Shown here in pieces: positions 35,949 to 46,419 of a stretch of 64,000 nt of DNA. The position numbers and the translations under genes are program-made. This stretch comes from Zantedeschia hybrid cultivar (taxonomy: Eukaryota; Streptophyta; Magnoliopsida; Alismatales; Araceae). Each line of letters starts with the position of its first letter. Position 1 is the first letter of the stretch. The stretch lies in the NCBI GenBank assembly GCA_030544215.1, contig JARZZO010000002.1, positions 29,015,395-29,079,394 of the forward strand, written 5' to 3'. The notes under the pieces are model-generated. The model did no database searches. It saw only the letters and a program-made list of their open reading frames with translations, and was not told the origin of the DNA.

Positions 35949-36088
35949 CCTACAGGGGCCTTGCCTTCAACTAGCTTGTGGAGGGGCAAGGGGATTCAAG
36001 GGAGTGGCTGTCACCTACAGGGGCCTTGCCTTCAACTAGCTTGTGGCAAAGCCACTGAGGTAACAGCCACTCCCTTGAATCCCCTTGC
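35949..36088. repeat. 33-bp direct repeat interlaced with a perfect 26-bp inverted repeat
   Basis: A 33-bp sequence beginning CCTACAGGGGCCTTGCC occurs at 35949-35981 and 36014-36046. A 26-bp sequence at 35986-36011 (beginning GCAAGGGGATTC) is exactly complementary to 36063-36088, with 51 bp between, so it can form a stable hairpin. Between the inverted arms lies the second direct copy. No coding frame or known element edge coincides with it. Confidence 0.93.
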
Positions 36089-38556
36089 ACCTAGCAAGGC
36101 CTTTCACCTTTGCTAAACCTAGCTCCTTCTACAATGGAACTTACTAGGATGGCAGGTCACACCTAACCATAGCGGCCACATAATTGAAGTGTGGTTGAGG
36201 GTGGAGTTGCAACCCAACTACTTGTCAGACATAGTATGGCTCCATGTTCAATTTGCAACTTAAGAGACTTCGCGAACCATATTGTCCCTCTCGCCCCCCT
36301 CCCCCCGAGTAGTCAAGGCTTAGTGAAAATCCTAGGTCACAATTTCAATCTTGATAGGTGGGTGGGGGAGTGGAGCTCAATTTAGGTAACTTCAGCTCAT
36401 CCCCCACTCATGGAACCCAACCCTTCACCCTCCCTCCCTACTTGGTGTCATCCTTAAGCTCCACCCTATATATATATATATATATAAACAAAAGGCATAT
36501 TCTTAATATATTCACTAACGATTATATATTTTCACTAACGATAAATGTTGAAGGCATATTCTTAATATATTCATGCGACAAGGAATGGCAACGACCTTCA
36601 GGGATATTTTTGCAACCATTTTCACTCAGTGAGGTTATTAATAACAATATGAAATTAAGATAAACAAATATTTAATTGAAAATATAAGAAAGATGTATTT
36701 ACAAAAATCTCATTAGGATTTACTAAAAACTTTAAATTTCAAAACTCATAATTAGTTAAAATATGATCATTTTTTAAACAAAACCACATTTTTAAAGGAA
36801 ATAAGTTGTTTTTATGTTAAATATTTCTAAGAATTTGCATTGTATTTTAAAATATATACATAATGAATATTTATGTCATGTTTTTTCACAAAAATTACAT
36901 ATATTATGTAACATATACTAAATTGCTTATTTATCAACCATTCTATGGAAACACTATATAATGTGTGAGTTCTTTAGTTTAATTATAGTCTACCAAATTA
37001 ATCAATAACTTTCATAGATTTAAAGATCAAGAGATGATCTTGTTTTTTGATCTATTAGGACAATTTTGAGCAAATTACTTTACACTCAGCTTCAAACTTG
37101 GACAGGGTGTTTTCATTTTTCCAATGTTCTTTTAAAAAAATGAATCAATGAGGTGAAATATATTAGAGAGAAAAAAATATAAGATAATTTTGTCAAAAGT
37201 AACACAAAATAAAAGTTCAGAATAGTTCAATATGATAATAGTGAATGGATCAGGAATTTTCATTTCTCATATCCATCTCCGATTCCAAGATCAAAAAAAG
37301 CAAAAGCAATATTTTTTATTCTTTTTTTATTTTTGTTAAAAAAATTATATACAGAAACTCAAGCCAAAACTACTATTTTTTAGACTGTAAACGAGCCAAT
37401 ACGCTTGATGAATGGCTTGTAAGACTACTCAATAATTGCTATTCGACTTGTTTATTAAACTAAATAAATAAATTTGAATAAAAAATTGAGCTCCATTTAT
37501 TAGACGAGCCAAGTTTGAACATAGATGAGCTCAACTCGATTATATTTGTGAATAAGCTCGTTTAAGTACTTATTAAGAACTCTTTTTCATACTCGTTCGA
37601 TAATAATTCATTTAAGTACTCATTATAGAATTATTCTATTCACAAATAAATTTAATTAATAACATATTTAATATCTTATAATGTTTTCTATCAAATAACT
37701 AAGGTGGCAAACAACTTGATACTAATGGTTTAGTCCAAGTTCATGAATTCAAATTTAACATTTTTTAAATTTAAATGTATGATAGATTCATTGAGCTCGC
37801 TCACTACTTGATACTCCGTTTGAGCTTGTTTAATATGTAAACAAGCCAAGCTTGAATAACCATCATAAATACTCGGCTCGACTTGAACTCAATTAAACTT
37901 GCTGCACTGACGGTTGGTCAGTGAAGTAAGCTGAGTCATCTTTCAATGAAAGATGTCATTGGTCTAGGTGAGTGGAAGGCACATGGGTTTGACAACTTTT
38001 TCAACAAGTGGGTCATATAAGTATTAAATACGAGTGCAAGATTCTGAGCATGATAAATGTGCGTACGCGTGACAAATATTCCGTGGGCATGATAAATACT
38101 ATTGTTATGTCCACCAAGCATTTGTTCGTACCTAAAAATTATTCGTCATCTCTAAATACCTGTGTACAAATTTTTTAGCATGACAAATATTTTATAGACA
38201 TGACAAACAATTGGTAGACATGACAAATAGTATTTGTCATGATTACGAAGTATTTGTCCTACCTAAAAAGTATTTATCATCCCTACGCATGTGAACAGAT
38301 TTGTTTGTACACATGATAAATATTTTTAGGCATGACAAATGATTCGCGAGACCATAGAATATTTGTCATGTGTACGTATATTTGGCATACCTAAAATCTT
38401 ACATTAGCATTTACTACTTGTGCGACCTACCCTTTGAAAAGGTTGCCTAACCAATGTACCTCTTATCCAGTTGGACCAATGACATCAGATGATTCAGTTT
38501 GAAGTATTACTCTAAAATTAATTGAAACAAGTTTGACCGGAATAGAACTCGTCTGG
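36089..38556. other. AT-rich intergenic DNA, no gene
   Basis: It includes a (TA)n run at about 36467-36486, a duplicated phrase (CATATTCTTAATATATTCA, near 36498 and 36554), and 37990-38400, where ATGACAAATA and its complement TATTTGTCAT recur about ten times. Short frames such as 36358-36663 and 37245-37463 are AT-rich and not supported. Confidence 0.6.
38040..38395. repeat. Dispersed inverted/direct copies of CATGACAAATA
   Basis: GACAAATATT, ATGACAAATA, TATTTGTCAT and GATAAATATT forms occur about every 25-40 bp on both strands. The intervening sequence is not strongly conserved, so this is a motif cluster and not a clean tandem repeat. Confidence 0.65.
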
Positions 38557-39123
38557 AGGGTCCGTTTGATAACCTCTTAATGGACTTCTAATATCTGAAG
38601 CGGTCAGATGTCTGAAATTTAATTTCAGACTATTTGATTAAAAGACTGTAGTAGAGTCTGATTCGGTCAAAGAGATGGCAGTAAAGTTAGGAACTACCCT
38701 TTTTCCACTCCTCATCATCTCCCTCCACTACTTCCCATGGTGCACATCCCCACATCAGCCTCCGCCAGCTCTTCTGACCCTCCGAGATCTATTTCATCCT
38801 GGAGTTTGCCAAGCCAAGGGCGCTGAGCTCTTCTCCCACCAAAGGCAGCTGAGCTCGAACATGCCGCTCCCTCGCTATCACGGTGGTCTTGACGCTAGCT
38901 GCATGTGCTTAAGCTTTCTGTGGCTGCTCACAACCTGTTCGACAATTTGCCTGACTGACGGGTTATCCTTATGCATTGGTCACTGCTCTAAAACTAGCTG
39001 CTCATCAAACATAAAATCAGTCTAACATCCGAATTATTTTTAGTACTTTTTTAAACAAGTTAAGACATTAGATATGAAAATAATATTTTAGATAATAGAC
39101 TTAAGTGTTATCAAACACCACCT
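38557..39123. mobile_element. MITE-like element, hAT-type ends (567 bp)
   Basis: The left end AGGGTCCGTTTGATAACC and the right end in reverse complement (AGGTGGTGTTTGATAACA) form imperfect inverted repeats sharing GTTTGATAAC. The subterminal region has TCAGACTATTTGATTAAAAG and TTAGATAATAGACTTAAG-type text common in such elements. I did not find a clear 8-bp duplication. The frame at 38675-39025 lies wholly inside it and has no recognised domain; I treat it as spurious. The element ends about 260 bp before the NIP7 start codon. Confidence 0.6.
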
Positions 39124-39276
39124 AAGGCTCGTTTGCACCCCTACTAATTTCCCCCAAAAGTCATCTGAAATCGTGTAATAGGATTACGCTATTCCTGCCC
39201 CGCAAATAACTTAATGGGACATATATGCAAATATGTATCATACAGAGTTTATCTGAAAACATGACATCTATTGGGT

Positions 39277-39304
39277 AAAACCCAGCCCTAACCCAGCCCT
39301 AAAC
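39277..39304 (+). promoter_or_regulatory. Telo-box-like CCCTAA repeats upstream of NIP7
   Basis: ACCCAGCCCTA occurs twice in tandem, followed by AAACCCC, 79-106 bp before the ATG. CCCTAA-containing telo-boxes are common in promoters or leaders of plant ribosome-biogenesis and translation genes. No clear TATA box is placed. The functional reading is inference. Confidence 0.45.
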
Positions 39305-39382
39305 CCCTCCTCCAGTGCTCCTCTCTCCGCCCCCCTGCTCCTCTCCCTTCGCCGCCGCCGCAGTCGGACGGCCGCTGGAAGA

Positions 39383-39961
39383 ATGAGGCCGTTGGACGAG
39401 AAGGAGACGACAGCGGTGTTCGAGAAGCTTTTCAAGTTCGTCGGCCCCAACCTCAAGCACGTCGTCGAGCGCCCCGCCCTCGAGGGCCTCCCGGAAGCGG
39501 ACGCCGCCGGCAAGCCCGGCCGCTACTGCTTCCGCCTCCACAAGAACCGCGTCTACTACGCCAGCGAGTCCCTGGTGCGTCGCGCTACCAACGTCGCGCG
39601 CGGCCGCCTCGTCTCCGTCGGCACCTGCATCGGCAAGTTCACCAAGGGCGGCAGCTTCCGGCTTACCGTCCAGGCCCTCGATCTCCTCGCCGCCCACGCC
39701 CGCTGCAAGGTCTGGATCAAGGAGACCTCTGAGAAGTCGCTCACCAGCGGTGGCCACGTCCTCAAGGCCGACCTGTCCAGGATCTCCGAGAACGTGGCGT
39801 CGGGGGAGGGGGTCGTCGTGTTCTCCTCCGCCGACGTGCCCCTCGCCTTCGGCATCGCCGCCAAGTCCGCCCAGGACTGCCGCAAGATGGATCCCAAGGG
39901 CATCGTCGTCCTCAACCAGGCCGACCTCGGCGAGTACCTCCGATCCGAGGACGACCTCTGA
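39383..39961 (+). CDS. 60S ribosome subunit biogenesis protein NIP7 homologue
   Basis: NIP7 is a small nucleolar/nuclear factor needed for 27S pre-rRNA processing and 60S subunit assembly; its C-terminal PUA domain binds RNA. The 192-codon frame is uninterrupted: MRPLDEKETTAVFEKL at the start matches the family N-terminus, followed by YCFRLHKNRVYYASES (about 46-61), VSVGTCIGKFTKGGSFRLTV, and KVWIKETSEKS. The PUA part follows, with GGHVLKADLSRI, GVVVFSSADVPLAFG, AAKSAQDCRKMDP and the ending NQADLGEYLRSEDDL. The usual length is about 180; the extra residues are a loop near 31-44 (EGLPEADAAGKPG). The ATG at 39383 is supported by that conserved start. The frame has no intron and is strikingly GC-rich against its surroundings. 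The long frame on the opposite strand (39299-39976) is a shadow caused by GC bias. Confidence 0.96.
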   Translation: MRPLDEKETTAVFEKLFKFVGPNLKHVVERPALEGLPEADAAGKPGRYCFRLHKNRVYYASESLVRRATNVARGRLVSVGTCIGKFTKGGSFRLTVQALDLLAAHARCKVWIKETSEKSLTSGGHVLKADLSRISENVASGEGVVVFSSADVPLAFGIAAKSAQDCRKMDPKGIVVLNQADLGEYLRSEDDL

Positions 39962-41664
39962 AACCCATGTTTTCAAAAGTTCCTCAACACTCTTTACTCT
40001 GTCTGTCTCTGATATGTTTGTATTAAATTTAACGCAAATGGTTTAGTGACGAAGGATGCTGTGCCTCATGTGATCTCTAAATGATAAGAGCAGCGTTAGC
40101 TTTCCAGTTCTTCCTTCTTGTTGTTTTAGAATTTTCTATTCCTCTGGTTTCGGTCCTTTTTTGGATGATCACAGCAAATTGAAAATTGGATGCTGAGATT
40201 ATTCCCAATTCCCTTGGTTTGTGCAGCTATCTGATTGAAATCATGTGATTGTCTGGAAGAACATCGGGGGCAATTTTGTTGCTAAATCCCTGTTTTTTGG
40301 GCCGATATCATGGTAGATTTGGTCTTGGATTATCAATTAGAAATATAACGGAAGGCTTATAAAAGTGTGTTTTTTCCCCTTTTTTGGGGGGTTGACAGGC
40401 ACAAACACAGGATTCTTTAATGTCTGTGTTAATGTGTGGCAGTGTAGAATAGCCTCACCAAGGGTTTGGTTAAAAGTTCCCTTTTGAGGCATGGCCAGAA
40501 GGCATTGGATTTGGGTACCTGATGCCATTTGTAAATGTGTTTGGTTGGTGTTTTCTAGTTCGTCTGGAATAGGCAAGCAACAAACACCTACACCTAAACC
40601 TTACAGTTTCTTTAGTAGAGCTGGGCATATTGCTCTTGATTGAGACATTGCTGATGTCAGATTGAGATGGATTGAGAGAGGAAATTCATCCAAGTTTTTA
40701 ATGGAGATGGCTTGAGAGAGACGATGTAAGAGAGTTTGTGATGTAATGGGAGTCTTTGTAATGCCAGATTTTATATACTTCACAAATCCACTTTCTCCCC
40801 TCCCAAGTTTATTTGCCATGTTGATTTTTAATATTTGATTCCCCTTGTATATGGATTTAAAAGCTGTGGAACCATATTGGATACAGGTGAGAAGAAATGC
40901 GGTTCTGCTTCTTTTAGAGTTGGAACCAGTTAACTATTTCAGAGTGTTTAGCTTGAGGGTGGGTGGGTAATTTTAGAGTCTTTTCTTCAAAAAAAAAAAA
41001 GGTTGATGGATCTATTTGTGGATAAGAGCCTGTGTTTAATTTTGAGGGTTTAATTATAATTATTTACACAGTGTGTTCCTGATACTGGTCTGTTGTTGCT
41101 GTTGTTGTTTGTGGGTCTGGTGGCTGAACACGGATGTGCTTTTTTTACCACTCTTCTCCTCCTCCCCTCTTATTAAGTTCTTCTAATCCCTTACTTTCTC
41201 CGGTCACCTAGAATCAGCCAGTTGGTTCCTGACAAGAACTAGAATAGAACTAGCAAAGATTGTCTATCTGTTGATATTGTTGTTTGATCGTATACCGACC
41301 TCTCCTATTTTTTGTCATTCTTACCTTGTCATAATGCTGACGTTTGCCGTTGGACTAACCCAGCGATAAGACCAAATTAACCTTATTTGCTCATTACTTT
41401 GTTTGTTTTCTATAAAGGAAAAAAGGAATGGGCTAAGTTATCCCTAATCTCATTTTTCAGATTTCTTTTTCAAAAACTTGTCCCTATTTTTGAAAAATTC
41501 GAGGTTAAAAACAAAGAAACTTAAGGATAAGTTGTTGTTACTTTTTTTTGGATGATAAGTTTATCCACATTTTCTTCTCGAACTTCATTTACAAAGGAGA
41601 CAAGCATCCCTCTTTTCATAAGCATACTTCCCCGTGTCAATTTGAGGTAAACTTTGCCATTTTG
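39962..41664. other. NIP7 3' flank and intergenic DNA
   Basis: The 3' UTR should lie in the first few hundred bases (TATTAAATTT near 40020). A DNA-element feel appears near 40370-40400 (TTTTTTCCCCTTTTTTGGGG), and an A-run lies near 40988-41000. No second gene is seen on either strand. Confidence 0.5.
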
Positions 41665-41670
41665 ACTTTG
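41665..41670. repeat. Left target-duplication candidate (ACTTTG) of the Tat-type gypsy element
   Basis: ACTTTG immediately precedes the left LTR and recurs immediately after the right LTR at 57400-57405; one further T matches. Because the edge bases are ambiguous the true 5-bp duplication lies within this hexamer. Confidence 0.7.
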
Positions 41671-42120
41671 TTGGATCAAAATCTTGTCCACTATGATCAA
41701 AGCCTTCCACCCAGTATCGGAAGGCCGGGAAATAATGGACCTGCAAGAAAGAAACACCGGCAAGGGCCTCTGACGATGATCCGAGGGACTTCAATGCTTA
41801 AGTCAGAAAGCTAAGGATTCAAGAGGAAGATAGGAGTAGTTGGGTGATGGAAAGCGTACCTGGTGAGGTCGAACTAGGGATCTTTACATAGTAGCTCTAG
41901 GGCAGCTTACGAGCTGATTCCGATCGGAAGAGTAGATCATGGCCGGATCTCCTTTTAGAGACTGTGATTGGGCGGAGACCATTTTGGAAAGGCCAGTTCC
42001 GGGATGGATTTCTAGGTTTATCACGATTTGCTTGGGGTTAGAAAGGGTTGCCTTGAAGAATAGGATTTGTATCCAGGCGGGTTCCTAGATTGGATCCTGA
42101 TATGCTCCTGGTCGCGGTTA

Positions 42121-42128
42121 GACCAGGC
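42121..42128. repeat. Left 8-bp duplication of the MITE in the 3' LTR
   Basis: GACCAGGC here corresponds to GACTAGGC at 42660-42667. The other LTR shows the uninserted form as GACCGGGCTTGAGAAGG near 57107. Confidence 0.75.
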
Positions 42129-42659
42129 CCTACTTATCAAAGGCGATCGCCTCGCTCGCCTAGGCAATAAAGTAGGTTGAGGCGAACAAAATCGCCTTGC
42201 CTTGCCTTGCCTTGCCTCATGTTCGCCTCACTCACCTAAGCACTTGCCTGTGATATCTTTGCCAAATGCTTCTTTCTTTTTTAATTATGTGGTGACGATT
42301 TTTCTTATTCTTAATTATCCCAAAGTAACTGGTGCCTCTTTTAACAATATCCAATACCTTTTTCCTCTTACATACTGCACATTTATTCTTGTTTTTTATG
42401 ATTCCTAAGGCCATCCATTACTTATATTAAGTGCTTTATAAAAATTGAGCATTAGATCTTAGACATGATCAGTGCTTCATAAAGTCTTGCATATGATTAT
42501 GTGCGTTGTTTTCTTTGTTTTCCTTGTATTGTCATTTTTTTTCTTGGTGGTGATTTTTAAGAGAACACATCGCCTCAAACGCCTAGGTGATCGCCTAGGC
42601 ATTCGAGGTTGAGGCGAACCCTTGTTCGCCTTGCTCGCCTCTCGCCTTTGACTACATAG
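42129..42659. mobile_element. MITE-like element with GCCTAGGCG inverted ends (531 bp)
   Basis: The left end has ATCAAAGGCGATCGCC and CTCGCCTAGGC; the right end in reverse complement has AGTCAAAGGCGAGAGGCG and later GCCTAGGCGATC. It also holds four tandem CTTGC-type pentamers near 42200-42217. The 8-bp duplication and the empty site in the sister LTR prove that it inserted after the LTR pair formed; an 8-bp duplication suggests hAT. The AT-rich centre codes for nothing recognised. Confidence 0.85.
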
Positions 42660-42951
42660 GACTAGGCTAAGAAGGACAAGATCCTCCTGCGAGGAGGAGT
42701 CTCAGTCGAGTTGATCTAGGGATCTCGTTAGGGGGAGGATTCATATGCCTCCTCAGTAGGTTGGATGCAATGTGCTGAGTACTTCTAGTGGTAAGACACC
42801 TTGGGCCCAATCTTAGGCTTTCCCTATTTGGATCAAGGATCAAGAACCCTTGGTGAGATTGGGCCCTAATTGGCTTGTATTTGTCAGCTTGGACTTGCGT
42901 TGTTGGGCCGGCCCACTGGCTGTTTCGGCCAAGTGAAAATCTTATCCTTCA

Positions 42952-42966
42952 CTTGCCCCCCATTCT
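42952..42966 (-). promoter_or_regulatory. Polypurine tract of the Tat-type element
   Basis: On the minus strand AATGGGGGGCAAG directly precedes the TG of the 3' LTR. This is the expected plus-strand priming site and helps to fix the LTR edge. Confidence 0.75.
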
Positions 42967-43194
42967 TTGTCATGCTTCGCACGGCGAGAAATAACGGCTA
43001 TCTGTCACATCAACTGTCCGGTCAATTTTCTAGACTAGTAAGTTACACATGGGGAATTCTTCTGGCCGTTGCAGATGATGTGTAACGTTCAAATGCTGGT
43101 TGGTGGCTTTTTATACCCGTTGGTAGAGATGTTCCTCCCATCTTTGCCTTCTTCCATCTCTTGTCTTGGGACAACCCTGAATTTTGTGAGAAAC

Positions 43195-45379
43195 ATGGAT
43201 TATACTGCCAGAGTGGAAGAGGATCGTCGGATCATGGGAGCCGTCGAGGGTTACTGCGGAATCCCTCGTTGAGCTCCAAGCTGCCTACCATATTGCGTAT
43301 GAGTATCGGCTAGTGGTGCCATCATACGGAGACCGTATCTTTTCTGATAGGCGGCATTCGTTTATGGCTTACGCCGTCATGTTTGAGGCAGGATTTGGGT
43401 TGCCGGTACCCGCCTTTGTTGAACAACTACTGCTATACTTCGAAATAGTTCTAGGCCAGCTAATGGCGAACTCCTAGAGGTTGGTCTTAGGTTTCTCTAT
43501 ATTGATTCGAGACATGGGCCACCCAAGAGGTTCAATGGACATATTCTGACATCTCTTTCAGGCCAGCTGGTGTGCAATTTCGGGTGTTTGTAGCTTCGCT
43601 CAATTCGAGGCTAAAGACAGGATGTTGATAATGTTGTGCTTCGGATTCCCCAACGTACGGTGGAAGGACTTCTTCTTCTAGGTCGAGGAGTGGCCTCCAG
43701 GATCTTTTTGTTGGTGCCCCCCTCGAGTAGGGGATATCTTTGCTTCCTTATGAAGACGCACACACTTTTGCTTTTATCTTAGTCAGTTCTCCTATCGACG
43801 TACGCCTGCAAATAACTGAGGAAGTGCTGCAACAATTTGGCTTGTTTAGTCCTGCTCCCCTTCGTAAGCATTCTTCTTTGTTTGTTGTCTTTCTCCTTCG
43901 TTTGCATAATCATAGCCCACTAACGGTGGTCCCTTTTCTTGGTTTGTTACAGCTGCTTGGGGGTTATCCCCTGAACGTTCTCAGGGAGCCGGAGGAGCCC
44001 GTGGCACTGCCCATTTGGGAGGGGTGAAGTCTTGAAGGAGGTTCAGGCGCGCTATTGTGCGCAGATCGGCAACCACCTATTGAGGGGCAGTCGTTTCTAG
44101 AGTTGGCTTATGCGGGCGTCGTAGGCCGATCAACCTAAGGCGTGCCCATTTTGTTCTTCTCTCTCTTTTTGTACGTAGGTTCTTTCAAATGCATTCTTAC
44201 TTCAAAAATACCAAAAATGTTTTTTCTTATTTTAGTGATGTGCGACATACCTTTCTTTTTTTTCAGAGTGGATCAGACTGCATCAAAAGAGGAAGATGAT
44301 CCTTTACTGGGCGAGTGCTATCTCTTCGGGAGGTCCTTTCAGGGTAAGGAGTACGCGGCACCACGTGGACCAAGGATCACATGACTATTTTTGAGTTTCT
44401 GCGAGGCAACTCGTAGCTAGTAAAAAGTTACGGTTGAGTCACGGGCGTTGTTCCTGGGCTTATACTGGATACTTCTCTTCCGCCTTCAGCTTTTGTGTTG
44501 TCGCCAGTTAGTTCGGTCCGGCATGACAAATCTTAGCAGGTCTTTTCAAATCGTTCTGGGCCGTCATTCCAAACCGCCATCGGGGGCGGGCGTGCCCATT
44601 CTTTAAGAATGGGTAAGGGGTTCCTGCGGTGAACCACAACCTGCATTTCCCCTTAAGTCACTCGGTCCCTTACATCAGTGGTGGTTCTCGTGGCAGTTCG
44701 CACCACTTACAGCTTCGCGGAACATGATCCGGTCTTCCAAGTGCCGGGGGAAAGTCCTTTGATGGAGGTGCTACACCTGCGGAATCGAAAGAAGGGTTAT
44801 TAAGCTCCGAAGTGGGTTTCCCCAAACCTAGAACCATCCCCATCCTCGTGTTGAACTTCTAGCCCTCTTCTGAAGTCCATGCATCAACGGCACTCCTAGT
44901 CGGAGGGTGTCGCCGTTGTTGCTCCGTCTTGTTAATGTTGCGGGTTTGCTGTGGGCAAGCCTTTGGATTGGTGTTGAGTTTCAAGTCTACCCAAGCGTCT
45001 TCGAGGAATTCGTCTCGACCGACCAGACAATCCTCGTACGTGTCCTTTTGCCTTTGCTCTCAGTCTTTGGTCGCCAGGCCGAGTCTCCCTTCATAATTTG
45101 TTTCCCTTTTTTTGCAGTTGCGGTGGCTCTCTCTTGCTGTGTGAGCGATGTTATCGTCACAAAGTTCGTGCGGAGGCTTGCTTTTGGTCCCGAGCCGAGC
45201 GGGTTCTGGGTGCCTCTATTACGATAACCACCTCTGGTCACGCGTTCACCCCCGGCAGTCCTGGGAGTAAGGGGGGGTCGTCCTCGGTTCAGCCATCGGA
45301 GAGAACCCTAAGCTTAAGGGGGGTCAGCTCCTCATGTGCAAGGTGCGTTGTCCTTTTTTGGTCTAAGGTCTCCAGTTAA
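43195..45379 (+). pseudogene. Antisense ORF of Tat-type gypsy element (plant 'putative gypsy type transposon' family)
   Basis: The plus strand, opposite to the element, carries a decayed ORF. At 43195-43270 it has an RVEEDRRIMGAVEGY-type start; after a one-base shift, 43271-43540 reads AYHIAYEYRLVV, DRIFSDRRHSFMAYAVMFEAG, FGLPVPAFVEQLLLYFEI and GQLMANS, then a stop and RLVLGFSILIRDMGHP. This is the conserved domain seen in antisense ORFs of Tat-lineage elements. Positions 43740-44027 (DAHTFAFILVSS...) and 44907-45379 (hydrophobic SPLLLRLVNVAGLLW and later S-rich text) probably continue it with introns or frameshifts. Function of the family is unknown; this copy is broken. The 3' limit is approximate. 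Confidence 0.72.
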
Positions 45380-45807
45380 GGAGGCCAAGGAGTCGTGGTG
45401 TCTCCTCAGAAGGACTACCCCTCAGGACCTAACGGTCAAGTTAGGGGGCAAGGAGTAGGTCGTTAGCTCGCATGTCGGCTCCTTTTGTCAAGGATTCAAC
45501 AGTCTTTCTAGTTTTGACGACAAGGGCGGCTAGAATGATTCTTCTTTTCCGTAGAAGAGGCAACATAAGATTCTTCTTCTTCCTTTCTTGAGGGTCTCGG
45601 TGCCCTGTTATTTCCTGTATAACACATTTATTTTAATAAGACATTTCTTTTTGCACGACATACCTTAGTCCTCATGCTCCCCCGACCGACTAGGCTAAGT
45701 TGTGCTTGTAACTTAGGCTAGTGGTGGACGTGTTGTGTTACATATCGAGAAGACCATAAGGTTGTTGTCAATGTCAGACCAATGTTTTTACTTGTAGAGT
45801 TTTCGCC

Positions 45808-46091
45808 AGACGGAAGAACGAGTGAGTTCTATCCCATCGGAGATGGGAAGTCTCTTCTCTGCGAGGCGTGAGTCGGTAGAGAGAAGAACAAGCGAGTTTA
45901 ATCCCCATCAAAGGGTGAGGAGTCCCTTCTCTGTGAGGCGTGGCTTGACAGAGAAAAGAATGAGCGAGTTTTATCTCGTCTGAGGGTGGGGATCCCCTTT
46001 TCTTCAAGGCATGGCTCGATAGAAGGAAGAACGAGCAAGTTTTATCCCATCTAAGGGTGAGGAGCCCCTTCTCTACGAGGTGTGGCTCGGT
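45808..46091. repeat. 71-bp tandem repeat, four copies
   Basis: Units start at 45808, 45878, 45950 and 46021, with a partial fifth at 46092. Each carries GGAAGAACGAG(T/C)GAGTT, TATCCCATC, GGGTGAGGAGTCCC and TTCTCTGCGAGGCGTGGCT. Units differ by 15-25 percent by eye. They lie between integrase and the antisense ORF, where Tat elements often carry variable tandem repeats. Confidence 0.92.
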
Positions 46092-46419
46092 TGAGGGGAA
46101 GAACAAGCGATGTCGGGGTCGCGTGTGGCATTTGCTCATTTTCATTTGGTGTCGGCTTTGATCGATCACTTTCAGCTACACATTACTGTTGAAGGCGTTA
46201 ATAGGTTCGCGTGATGCCGATTGCTTGTCGTTTAATAAAGATGGGGCGCAAATTATGTATCTGTCACAGCATTGCTCAATAGGGAATAGTTAAGGCATTT
46301 TGCTATTTAAAGAAACATTGAAAATAACAGTTATTTATTTGAAAGAATTCTACTGATAAAAAGGGCGCAAGTGTTCTACGTTCCACTTATTATCTAGGAG
46401 CTTGTCGTTCAATCAAGTA

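Larger units (their letters stand above)
41672..42951 (-). mobile_element. 3' LTR of the Tat-type element, enlarged by a MITE
   Basis: It matches 56652-57398 (for example CCACCCAGTATCGGAAGGCC, TAGGGGGAGGATTCA-type blocks and CCCACTGGCTGTTT) and is longer by the 531-bp insertion at 42129-42659. In the minus sense it starts TGAAGGATAAGATTTTC and ends at TG/CA position 41672. The two LTRs differ at many sites, so the insertion of the element is not recent. Confidence 0.9.

Noticed and set aside
38675..39025. 116-codon frame with a hydrophobic, signal-peptide-like start
   Set aside because: It lies wholly inside a MITE-like element between inverted ends, with no family resemblance. The hydrophobic start is not enough.
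39299..39976. 225-codon frame opposite NIP7
   Set aside because: It lies on the other strand of a very GC-rich gene, where stop codons are rare by composition. Its protein is Gly/Ala/Glu-rich without a family resemblance.
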